NCBI GenBank assembly: GCA_023249975.1
Contig: JAHFBP010000006.1
Span: 1-64,000 of the forward strand
Origin: a bacterium
GTDB taxonomy: Bacteria; Babelota; Babeliae; Babelales; GCA-2401785
Reading direction: 5' to 3'
DNA: 64,000 nucleotides
The position numbers and the translations under genes were made by a program. Numbering within the stretch: position 1 is the first letter of the stretch; every line of letters starts with the position of its first letter. The notes under the pieces were generated by a model. That model had not been told where the DNA came from. It saw only the letters and a program-made list of their open reading frames with translations, and ran no database searches. Shown here piece after piece: positions 53,837 through 61,347 of this stretch.

Positions 53837-54817
53837 TTAAAATGGCGCAGAATGAGAACTAAGTCCTCGTCTGAGTTGTGCCATTTTTTCGGGAATTGAG
53901 CGAGGTGTTCTGGCAGGAGAGCAACCTTCAAGGTCAATGTGTCTTCTGCAAGTAGGGCAACGGTTTGTTTTGAGTTTTCCGAGGCAGTCTGTGCAACAGA
54001 CGGGGTGTTTTTCACCCTCGCCACATTCCTCTGCATAATACAGGGGAAATTCATCGGTTAAACAGATGGGACATGAAGTATTGTTTTGGTCAATGAGCAT
54101 TTGGACTTTTGGCAGTTTGATGAGGGGGCAATTTTCATAAGGGTGAGGCTTGGTATAAGGATCAAGGGCCGTATCAGAAACTTGTAAGATCTTTTGTATT
54201 TTTTTAATGATTTGTTTTTTCAGAAAAATTCTTGCCGCAGGATTTTCTGATGAGGTAAGAATGAGTTCAATAGCCTTGTCTTTAAATTTCAGAAAATTTT
54301 CATGATGCTCTTCTTGATCAAAAACTTTTAATTTTTGTTCGAGATAGGCAAGTTCTCTTGAAAGATGAGGTCCTTCCTTGTATGAGATTTCAAGGATTGT
54401 TCGTTGTTCAAGTAATAAGCATTTAATAATGTCAGTTAAGGGGGTAGTTCCATTGTGTTGGCACTGATAAGAAACTTCACGAAAGGTTTCAAGGCGAGAT
54501 TGAACTTGGGATATAAAATTGGAAAAAAATAGCTCATCATCTGGGCTTAATACGACACAAAACTGACATGAGCTAAGTGCTTTACGTAAAAGGGTAAAGC
54601 AGTCTGCGCATACAAAAGGTTGCTTTTCAAAAGAGAGAACCCTATCTCCAATAGAATAGTTTTTACAGATAGAGCATTCACTGTGCGCAGATAAAAGCAT
54701 TTGAGTAGCTGCTGCCGGTCTATTTTTTGAACAACAAATTCCGGCAAAACTTTGATTTGCAATTTCAAGGCACGCGACAATGAGCACTAGTATGATTTTT
54801 TTCATATGTAAGCTCAT
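53837..54817 (-). CDS. secreted protein with two RING-like zinc clusters
   Basis: 326 residues, with a perfect ribosome site (AAGGAGG) before the ATG at 54817. Signal peptide KKIILVLIVACLEIANQSFA. First Cys cluster at ~47-92: CSICKNYSIGD, FVCADCF, CQFCVVL. Helical middle (~95-235). Second cluster at ~250-292: CPICLTDEFP, EKHPVCCTDCL, NRCPTCRRHI, close to the C3HC4 RING spacing of eukaryotic ubiquitin ligases. An exported RING protein in a bacterium is best explained as a host-directed effector. Ligase activity is inference. Confidence 0.8.
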   Translation of the reverse strand: MSLHMKKIILVLIVACLEIANQSFAGICCSKNRPAAATQMLLSAHSECSICKNYSIGDRVLSFEKQPFVCADCFTLLRKALSSCQFCVVLSPDDELFFSNFISQVQSRLETFREVSYQCQHNGTTPLTDIIKCLLLEQRTILEISYKEGPHLSRELAYLEQKLKVFDQEEHHENFLKFKDKAIELILTSSENPAARIFLKKQIIKKIQKILQVSDTALDPYTKPHPYENCPLIKLPKVQMLIDQNNTSCPICLTDEFPLYYAEECGEGEKHPVCCTDCLGKLKTNRCPTCRRHIDLEGCSPARTPRSIPEKMAQLRRGLSSHSAPF

Positions 54818-55037
54818 GTTTGACCTCCTTGACCCTGTGGAGTTAATGAGTCTTGGTATTCAGGCAACCTAACGATAGAAAATCCTTACACGTTCTGCAA
54901 GAAGATCCCGAAATACTTTTTGGAAGTTGAGAAGTCTTTCAATTGACGTCGTGATGCGCTGGCGGTACGCTAGTCCTGCTTGTGCACCGGGTTAAATTAT
55001 TTCCCTGTAAGAAACTGATTTTATAAGGATTGTGAAT

Positions 55038-55598
55038 ATGAAAATTAAAATGCTCCTCAGTTTGTTGGCCGCTACATCGTTTGTTGCTCTCAATGCTGAG
55101 GGTGAACGTGTTTACGTCAACATGGAAAAAGTATTGGTTGGATCACGTGCAGGTAAAGAAATTCAAGAATGGCACAAACAAAAAAACTCTGAACTTCAAC
55201 AATTGGTGGCAAAACGCCAAAATGAATTGAAGGGCAAAGAACTCGAACTTTACGAAGCCCGTGAAGAAAATGCTGACCTTGCCAGCAAAGCTCTTGCGCT
55301 TGATACAGACAAAAGACTTGCAACTGTTGAAATTGAATCACGCGGAAAAGAACTTGAGCTTCAGTTGAATCAAAAAATTACTGAACATCGTACCGCAATT
55401 GGCTCAACTATTACTAAATATGCCAAAGACAAAAGTTTTGCAGAAGTTGCTGACACTAAAGATCTTTTGTATCACGATCCAAAGTTCGACAAAACTGCTG
55501 AATTGATCGAAGCTTACGATAAACAGTGTAAAGTTGACAAAGCCTCTCTCAAATTAGTTTCAGGCCCTAAAGCTAAAGACGCTGTGGAAAAAGCATAA
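55038..55598 (+). CDS. OmpH/Skp-like periplasmic chaperone
   Basis: 186 residues from the ATG at 55038 (AAGGA eight bases upstream). Signal peptide KMLLSLLAATSFVALNAEG, then VYVNMEKVLVGSRAGKEIQE, the typical Skp opening, and long helices with Gln/Glu/Lys (ELQQLVAKRQNELKGKELEL). Skp holds unfolded outer-membrane proteins in the periplasm. Fits with the SurA-like pair at 35.4-37.5 kb. pth follows by six bases. Confidence 0.82.
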   Translation: MKIKMLLSLLAATSFVALNAEGERVYVNMEKVLVGSRAGKEIQEWHKQKNSELQQLVAKRQNELKGKELELYEAREENADLASKALALDTDKRLATVEIESRGKELELQLNQKITEHRTAIGSTITKYAKDKSFAEVADTKDLLYHDPKFDKTAELIEAYDKQCKVDKASLKLVSGPKAKDAVEKA

Positions 55599-55604
55599 AG
55601 ATCC

Positions 55605-56168
55605 ATGAAAAATCTTGATTTAAAACAACCAGAACCTCATTTTGATTTTTCAAATATTCGTGTAATCGTTGGGCTGGGTAATCCCGGCCCACGTTACGCA
55701 AAGACCCGTCACAACATTGGCTTTTGCATTGTTGATCAGTTCGCCCAAGCTTATGGGGCTCAATGGTCGACCAAGGGGCAGGCGCTTGAAGCCAAAATTC
55801 AGCACTCTACTGGCGAGGGGATGATTATTCTCGTCAAACCCCAAACTTTTATGAATGATTCCGGCAAAGTGTTTGGAGCATTTTCCAAAGCTGGCATCAA
55901 GCCCGAACAGATCTTGGTGTGCCATGATGAGCTTGAAAAAAAGTTTGGAGCAAATACTCTCAAATTCGGCGGCAGCGCCAAAGGCCACAATGGCCTGAAG
56001 TCTATTATTGCGCATATAGGCCCCGATTTCTGGCGGTTACGCTTTGGCATTGACCGGCCAGCCAACAAAGACCATGTCCCTGATTATGTCCTTGCCCCAT
56101 TTTCCCCAAGCGAGCAAGGTTTTGTGCCTGAATATATCGATCAGGCAGTCGATTTAATCATCAAATAG
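55605..56168 (+). CDS. pth: peptidyl-tRNA hydrolase
   Basis: 187 residues. VGLGNPGPRYAKTRHNIGF with the catalytic His, KPQTFMNDSGK, CHDELEKKFG and GSAKGHNGLKSI are all present. Frees tRNA from drop-off peptidyl-tRNA. Intact and of usual length. Confidence 0.96.
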   Translation: MKNLDLKQPEPHFDFSNIRVIVGLGNPGPRYAKTRHNIGFCIVDQFAQAYGAQWSTKGQALEAKIQHSTGEGMIILVKPQTFMNDSGKVFGAFSKAGIKPEQILVCHDELEKKFGANTLKFGGSAKGHNGLKSIIAHIGPDFWRLRFGIDRPANKDHVPDYVLAPFSPSEQGFVPEYIDQAVDLIIK

Positions 56169-56261
56169 AGCAGTTGTTGAATTTCTAATTGAAATTGCCG
56201 GCCAATTTTTGCTACTGTTAATTCAGTGGTAAGAAGATTAATTTTTCAATGAGAGCTTTCA

Positions 56262-56330
56262 ATGAAATCTATACTCAAGCTTGTTGCTTGTTGCTTGTTG
56301 CTTGTTGCTTGCTGGGGCGATTCTTGTTAA
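56262..56330 (+). other. out-of-frame start of the 56281 gene (OFF state)
   Basis: The ATG at 56262 opens a frame of 22 codons (KSILKLVACCLLLVACWGDS) stopping at 56328-56330. If one 7-bp unit is removed, or two added, this ATG joins the downstream frame and yields a proper signal peptide (KSILKLVACCLLLAGAIL). See the repeat at 56279. Confidence 0.6.
56279..56313 (+). repeat. 7-bp tandem repeat (GCTTGTT)4 plus one imperfect unit
   Basis: Four exact GCTTGTT units (56279-56306) and GCTTGCT (56307-56313), inside the signal-peptide coding part. Seven is not a multiple of three, so each gain or loss of a unit shifts the reading frame. Confidence 0.9.
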
Positions 56331-58038
56331 CGGACAAGGAGCTTTAGCTGCTAGTGAATCAAATGGTGTTGACGATACGAATGACCAAATCGCAGTCGTT
56401 TCAGACCAGGACAGTGAAGAACCATCGGTGATTCCTGCGCCATGGTATAAGCGAGCGATAGATTCTGTGCGCTCAAAAGTGAGTCCATCTACAGCCAAAT
56501 ACGGAGCCGCAGCAATATTGGGAATGGGAACTGGTGTTGGAGTTGTTCGCTATGCACGAAAACAAGCAGCAAAGGGATATGGAGAAAAAGCAGCAAAAGA
56601 GTATGAAAAACGTATAGCAAATGGAAGAGGGTTAGCAGAAGCGCGACGACGTTTTATACGTCAAATGAACCAGGGAGATGCTGCTGCGGCCCTACAAGCC
56701 ATAACTATGGCTCCAAATGATTTTTCACATCAAAAACTAGGGGATCTTTTTAGTGAAAAACAACAAGAGCAGGATGACTTTTTTTTAATGACTAAACTCA
56801 GTCGTGGTCATCAAGAAATGTTAGAAAGAGATAAACAACTCAACCGTGAGCTCTTTCAACGTTCGCTAGATCGTCGCGAAAGATTGAGTGAGGGCTATCT
56901 TGACGCAAAAGAGGACTACCTAGCAACAGAGCGTGAACGTCCTTTAAAACAAAAAACAATTAAAGAAATGTGGGCTCAACAAGACCAACTTTCGACAGAA
57001 GATCGAAAGGCTCAGCTGATGGCCCAGGAGGCTCAATTTATAAGACCAAATGATGAACAAAGGGCCTCAACCGCACAATCTCGCGCAAAAGCTAAAGAGA
57101 CACGAGAAGCACTGATGGCTAAGCGAAAAGAAGTCGTCGCAGGGTTGCTGAGTGCTCTTGGTGTTACAGATCAGGATCGAGTGAATGCTGTCTTGGAAAA
57201 ATTAGAAAATAATATTTTGGATTTGAGTAACATGGCAATTGATTCAAGTAAATTAGATGAAATTATTAATGTTATGATCCAATCAAGTAAATTAGATGAA
57301 ATTATTAATGTTATGATCCCAAATAACACAGGTTTATTTGCAGAAATTGGCACCTTAAATTTGAGTAATAATCGGCTTGATGATGCAAAAATAGCAGAAT
57401 TTTTAGAGGTCTTTTCTCATAAAGATGAAATAAATGTACTTAAAGAAAAAATAATTCTTTGTACGGAAAAAATAAATAAATGTGTATGGAAGATAAGGAA
57501 ACTTTTATCCTCTCAAGCCTCCTTAGAAGATGAGATACGCGAGCTTAAAGAAAAAAAAGATAAAAATCCATTTGAAGATCAACTGTATTCGGAAAAAATA
57601 CAAAAAAATATCACACTAGTCGAAGAGATAAACCGATATAACGATGAGATAAACCGATATAACGATGAGATAGACCAATATCACGATGAGATAGGCCGAT
57701 ATAACGATGAGATAAGCCAAGACATAGACGATCATGAAGAAGAGGCAAAAGGTCCGATAAGCCAAGAGCCGGAGGAAATGGGCGATCTTGAAGAAGAGGC
57801 AGAAGGTCAAGACATAGTCTATCTTGAAGAAGTCAAGTCACCACTGTCTTCAATTATGCCTTCACTCAGAACATTGAATTTGAGTGGTAATGATATCGGT
57901 CACGAGTTATTGAACAGCATCAAAGCTAATATGCGAGCTGGTGCATATACCTTTGATATAATTTTTGACAATGAAAAGATTTCTAATCGACTTTCAATTG
58001 ACAAGAAAGAAAAATCTATTTGGAATGGTCTACGCTAG
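56281..58038 (+). CDS. large repeat-containing exported protein, probably phase-variable
   Basis: 585 codons open from a TTG at 56281; no ATG and no ribosome site serve this frame, while an ATG at 56262 is one repeat unit out of frame. The N-terminus is signal-like (LLVACCLLLAGAIL). Then a charged helical region (~100-280), an LRR-like stretch with a 13-residue tandem duplication (SSKLDEIINVMIQ, 57244-57320), a coiled coil with four 7-residue repeats (EINRYND type, 57625-57708) and a further LRR-like piece (LRTLNLSGNDIG). It ends at an amber codon followed by 66 more open codons. Function unknown; surface variation is plausible. Confidence 0.65.
   Translation: MLLVACCLLLAGAILVNGQGALAASESNGVDDTNDQIAVVSDQDSEEPSVIPAPWYKRAIDSVRSKVSPSTAKYGAAAILGMGTGVGVVRYARKQAAKGYGEKAAKEYEKRIANGRGLAEARRRFIRQMNQGDAAAALQAITMAPNDFSHQKLGDLFSEKQQEQDDFFLMTKLSRGHQEMLERDKQLNRELFQRSLDRRERLSEGYLDAKEDYLATERERPLKQKTIKEMWAQQDQLSTEDRKAQLMAQEAQFIRPNDEQRASTAQSRAKAKETREALMAKRKEVVAGLLSALGVTDQDRVNAVLEKLENNILDLSNMAIDSSKLDEIINVMIQSSKLDEIINVMIPNNTGLFAEIGTLNLSNNRLDDAKIAEFLEVFSHKDEINVLKEKIILCTEKINKCVWKIRKLLSSQASLEDEIRELKEKKDKNPFEDQLYSEKIQKNITLVEEINRYNDEINRYNDEIDQYHDEIGRYNDEISQDIDDHEEEAKGPISQEPEEMGDLEEEAEGQDIVYLEEVKSPLSSIMPSLRTLNLSGNDIGHELLNSIKANMRAGAYTFDIIFDNEKISNRLSIDKKEKSIWNGLR
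57244..57320 (+). repeat. 39-bp tandem duplication
   Basis: Two copies of a 39-base unit beginning TCAAGTAAATTAGATGAAAT, nearly exact, giving two 13-residue copies in the protein. Confidence 0.85.
57625..57708 (+). repeat. 21-bp tandem repeat, four copies
   Basis: Units starting GAGATAAACCGATATAACGA encode EINRYND, EINRYND, EIDQYHD, EIGRYND in coiled-coil register. Confidence 0.85.
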
Positions 58039-58239
58039 GGTGCATCTGCTCTGAAAACAAGGCTCTATGGTTTGCCTACAGGTATTAGGAATAAGGTTTC
58101 ATCATTGCGAGGTTCTAGAGATTCGGTATCAAAAGAAGATCAGCGTAAAGTGCGGAATAGTGCGACAATTGATCTAAAAACTTTTACGCCTCAATGGACG
58201 AGGCCATTTGAGGAAGATGATGGTCTGAATTCTGAATAA
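58039..58239 (+). pseudogene. in-frame extension beyond the amber stop
   Basis: After TAG (58036-58038) the same frame stays open for 66 codons to TAA at 58237-58239 and reads like protein (ALKTRLYGLPTGIRNKVSSL; DLKTFTPQWTRPFEEDDG). The amber codon is probably a nonsense mutation in a longer gene. Its end touches the duplicated ABC fragment. Confidence 0.5.
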
Positions 58240-58240
58240 T

Positions 58241-58431
58241 GCCATCCTTAATTTTCAGAATATGGGTCATGCGGGATGAAATGGCGGCATCATGGGTTGC
58301 AATAATAATTCCAGGACCCCATTGTTTGTGGCAGTCGAGCAATAGGTGCATCAGGGCTTGGGCGTTATGAGCATCCAAATTTCCGGTTGGTTCGTCGGCC
58401 AGAAAGTTGGTGGGGGGTATTGCTTTTTCAA
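58241..58431 (-). pseudogene. duplicated 3' fragment of the LolD-like gene
   Basis: Nearly the same DNA as 60469-60709 on the same strand. It encodes the end of the ATPase ([40 protein letters not shown]) but lacks Walker A. A stretch of about 55-62 bases present in the full gene is gone; the loss lies between two GCCAGAA copies (about 60624 and 60686). No start, so not functional. Confidence 0.85.
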
Positions 58432-58459
58432 AAATGGATCAGAGTGGTATCGGTTGTAT

Positions 58460-60256
58460 CTAAAAACGAGATGCGCATGTTCGTGGTAGAACCGCACGTA
58501 TCTTGTCAATGTCCTCACGAACAAAGTCATTCCCGCCAAGATCAAGCAAAGTAAGATTTCGTAGGTTGCGCAAAGCATCAGCCAGGGGCTGAGCATCATT
58601 AGGACCAAAGTAATTCATGATAAGACCAAGCCCCGTAAGATTTGGTAGCTTGCGCAAAGCATGAGCCAGGTGTTGAGCACCATTAGGCCCAAAGCCAAAG
58701 TTATTCAATCCAAGGTCAAGCGTCGTAAGATTTGGCAGCTTGTCTAAAGCATGAGCCAGGTGTTGAGCACCATTAGGACCAAAGGCATTCCCGGCAAGAT
58801 AAAGCGTCTTAAGATTTGGTAGGTTGCGCAAGGCATGAGCCAGGTTTTGAGGACCCCCAGGACCAAAGTTATTCCCTCCAAGATGAAGCGTCGTAAGCTG
58901 TTTTAGCTTGCGTAAGGCATGAGCCAGGGGTTGAGCACTATCAGGACCAAAGTTATTCCCTCCAAGATGAAGCGTAGTAAGATTTGGTAGGTTGCCCAAG
59001 GCATGAGCCAGGCGTTGAGCACGATCAGGACCAAAATTATTCACGGCAAGATCAAGCGTTGTAAGATTTCGTAGGTCGCGCAAAGCATCAGCCAGGTGTT
59101 GAGCACCCTCAGGACCAAAGTCATTAAAGCCCAGATCAAGCGTTGTAAGATTTGATAGGTTGTGCAAAGCATCAGCCAGGTGTCGAGCACCCTCAGGACC
59201 AAAATTATTCTCTCCAAGATGAAGCGTCGTAAGCTGTTTTAGCTTGCGCAAAGGATGAGCCAGGTATTGAGCACCCTCAGGACCAAAATTATTCTCTCCA
59301 AGATGAAGCGTCGTAAGCTGTTTTAGCTTGCGCAAAGCATCAGCCAGGGGTTGAGCACTATCAGGACCAAAGTTATTCCATTTAAGATTAAGTTTTTTGA
59401 TAGAGGGCATTTGTTTCAAGATAAAGAAAAAAACTTCAAGTGTGCTGCTGGTTGCTCTGGTGAACTTACAAATTAAGGTTATTTCAGTAACCGAAGGGTA
59501 TTTTTCTTTCGAAATATCAAAAAATTGCTTCAGATTTGTAATGTGAATCTTATCACGTTGAGCCTTGTTCACAGATGTATTGGCGGCTGTAGAAGTTCCA
59601 GCAAATATACCTTGATGATGTTGCGGTAAGAAATCAGCAATTCTCCAACCAAGTGCATCTGAATTTTGAAAAACGGCATTGCGCGCATCGTCTGTGCGTG
59701 CCTGTTTTTCTTCTGCTGCTTTTTGTCTTTCTGCTCTTTGTCTTTCAGCTTCAGCTCTTTCTGCTTCTGCAGCTCTTTCAGCTCTTTGTCTTTCAGCTTC
59801 AGCTCTTTCAGCAGCTGCTCTTTGTTTTTCTGCTGCTGCTCTTTGTCTTTCTGCTACTAACAAATAGGCCCCACCTCCTAACATTGCTACCGAGGCAACT
59901 CCAGCACTCCTTTGCTTAATCTTTTCCCAACGATTCAAGCGACTTAATGCAAAGCGTAGCTCACGCTTGATCTCATCAATACCTACAGGGGTCACTTCTC
60001 CTTCATTGTTCTCTTCAGCCACATATTTTTCTCCCGCTTGAATAAGCTGCAAAAGTTGTTTTTGTGTCATAGTTTTCAAGACCGCAACACGATTTTTCTT
60101 ACTCGAAATATTCATAAGGGAATCTAAGCTAATTTCTTTAGGACCAATAACTTGATCTTCTTGACGTCGTTGTTCAACAAACGCTGAAAAGAGTGACTCA
60201 TTCGACACATTCAAAAAAACGAAACTGAAAAAAAACCAAAGACATATATTTTTCAT
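58460..60256 (-). CDS. large exported LRR protein
   Basis: 598 residues from the ATG at 60256 (TTG at 60268 possible; neither has a clear ribosome site). Signal peptide ICLWFFFSFVFLNVSNESLF; helical part; an Ala/Glu/Arg/Gln low-complexity segment (~135-195, AEAERAEAERQRAERA); then eleven LRRs from ~290 to the end, mostly 28 residues with consensus LTTLHLGGNNFGPEGAQHLA. The 84-base DNA units are nearly identical, a sign of recent expansion. Ribonuclease-inhibitor-like LRRs bind proteins; a host target is plausible. It sits between the ABC fragment and the full ABC gene. Confidence 0.88.
   Translation of the reverse strand: MKNICLWFFFSFVFLNVSNESLFSAFVEQRRQEDQVIGPKEISLDSLMNISSKKNRVAVLKTMTQKQLLQLIQAGEKYVAEENNEGEVTPVGIDEIKRELRFALSRLNRWEKIKQRSAGVASVAMLGGGAYLLVAERQRAAAEKQRAAAERAEAERQRAERAAEAERAEAERQRAERQKAAEEKQARTDDARNAVFQNSDALGWRIADFLPQHHQGIFAGTSTAANTSVNKAQRDKIHITNLKQFFDISKEKYPSVTEITLICKFTRATSSTLEVFFFILKQMPSIKKLNLKWNNFGPDSAQPLADALRKLKQLTTLHLGENNFGPEGAQYLAHPLRKLKQLTTLHLGENNFGPEGARHLADALHNLSNLTTLDLGFNDFGPEGAQHLADALRDLRNLTTLDLAVNNFGPDRAQRLAHALGNLPNLTTLHLGGNNFGPDSAQPLAHALRKLKQLTTLHLGGNNFGPGGPQNLAHALRNLPNLKTLYLAGNAFGPNGAQHLAHALDKLPNLTTLDLGLNNFGFGPNGAQHLAHALRKLPNLTGLGLIMNYFGPNDAQPLADALRNLRNLTLLDLGGNDFVREDIDKIRAVLPRTCASRF
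58500..59400 (-). repeat. 84-bp tandem repeats encoding LRRs
   Basis: About ten units of 84 bases (one of 90), some pairs identical over most of their length, for example around 59215-59260 and 59278-59340. Confidence 0.85.
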
Positions 60257-60454
60257 GGGTGAATTCAATCAAATTAAGAGATTGTTTTTAACAAATTAAG
60301 AGTAATTAATTCTGTGGTGCAAATTCAAGTAGTAACCCAAGCCTACCAATGGGTCGTATCAACTTTCGCATAACCATTGGCCACGAATTTTCAGCTAGAG
60401 TAGTTTGGGGTATAAATAGGCGCTAGGGATTTGAGTGGAAAGTCAGGAGGTAGC

Positions 60455-61126
60455 TCACAAAATTACGCCATCCTTAATATTCAAGACATGGGTCATGCGG
60501 GATGAAATGGCGGCATCATGGGTTGCAATAATAATTCCAGGACCCCATTGTTTGTGGCAGTCGAGCAACAGGTCCATTAGGGCTTGGGCGTTGTGAGCAT
60601 CCAAATTTCCGGTTGGTTCGTCGGCCAGAATAAAAGTTGGGCTGTTGATCAAAGCACGAACAACGGCAACACGTTCTTGTTGTCCGCCAGAAAGTTGGTG
60701 GGGGTATTTAAGTTTTTCTTGCCGCAATCCCACATGATCGAGCAGCTGGCTGGCCTTGTCGTAAGCTTCTGTAGAATTTATGCCACTAATTTGTGCATTG
60801 AGTGCGACATTTTCGATAACCGATAATTCGCGGATGAGGTAGTGAAATTGAAACACAAATCCTATATTTTTCGTTCGCAGCATCGTGCGCTCGGTTTGGC
60901 GCATTGCATTGATATCAACTGCGTTGAACAAGATCTTTCCAGCTGTTGGTGTGTCCACGCCCCCCAGTAGGTGCAGTAGGGTTGATTTTCCGCTACCGGA
61001 AGAGCCGGTAATGGCATACAGTTGCCCTTGTGTGAAGGTCAGATTGATGTCTGACAAGACGGTTTGCTCAATACCCTCGAAAGAGTACGATTTTTGAATA
61101 TGGGTAGCGGTAAGGGTCGAAATCAT
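60455..61126 (-). CDS. lolD: LolD-like ABC transporter ATPase
   Basis: 223 residues from the ATG at 61126, the usual LolD length; the frame runs back to 61204. Walker [17 protein letters not shown], signature [15 protein letters not shown], Walker [13 protein letters not shown]-loop THD. Belongs to the LolD/MacB group; LolD powers extraction of lipoproteins from the inner membrane. No permease partner (LolC/E) is adjacent, so the subgroup is by similarity only. Divergent from lon. Confidence 0.85.
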   Translation of the reverse strand: MISTLTATHIQKSYSFEGIEQTVLSDINLTFTQGQLYAITGSSGSGKSTLLHLLGGVDTPTAGKILFNAVDINAMRQTERTMLRTKNIGFVFQFHYLIRELSVIENVALNAQISGINSTEAYDKASQLLDHVGLRQEKLKYPHQLSGGQQERVAVVRALINSPTFILADEPTGNLDAHNAQALMDLLLDCHKQWGPGIIIATHDAAISSRMTHVLNIKDGVIL

Positions 61127-61256
61127 GAATGATAAACTTCTATAAGAAATTCTTACACCACTGATAAGGTGATCAAATTCTCGTTTCGTGTCAAGAAACC
61201 CCATTATTAGTTGTTTTTTGATGCCCCCTCAGTCTGTTGTTATTTTAAAAACACTA

Positions 61257-61286
61257 TTGTTTTGGTTGTGATTCTCTTCTTACACT
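61257..61286 (+). promoter_or_regulatory. possible promoter of lon
   Basis: TTGTTT (61257-61262), 18 bases, TACACT (61281-61286), about 60 bases before the lon start. Match to consensus moderate; no CIRCE element seen. Confidence 0.35.
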
Positions 61287-61347
61287 AAAAACTGGGTGCG
61301 AAGTATGTTCTTCGTGCAAGTCCATTGATCGGGGGGGGATATCCGTT

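Noticed and set aside
58036-58038. TAG recoding to an amino acid
   Set aside because: Several intact genes here (ftsY, prmC, pth) end in TAG with no extension, and RF1 is present.
58241-58431. Repeat around the LRR gene as ends of an insertion sequence
   Set aside because: The repeat is plain coding sequence of the ABC gene; there is no transposase and no terminal inverted repeat.
58500-59400. Regular DNA repeats that might be a CRISPR array
   Set aside because: The units are contiguous 84-mers encoding LRRs in one frame, with no spacers.
59653-59919. 88-codon frame of Leu, Phe and Val
   Set aside because: Antisense of the Ala/Glu/Arg low-complexity region of the LRR gene.
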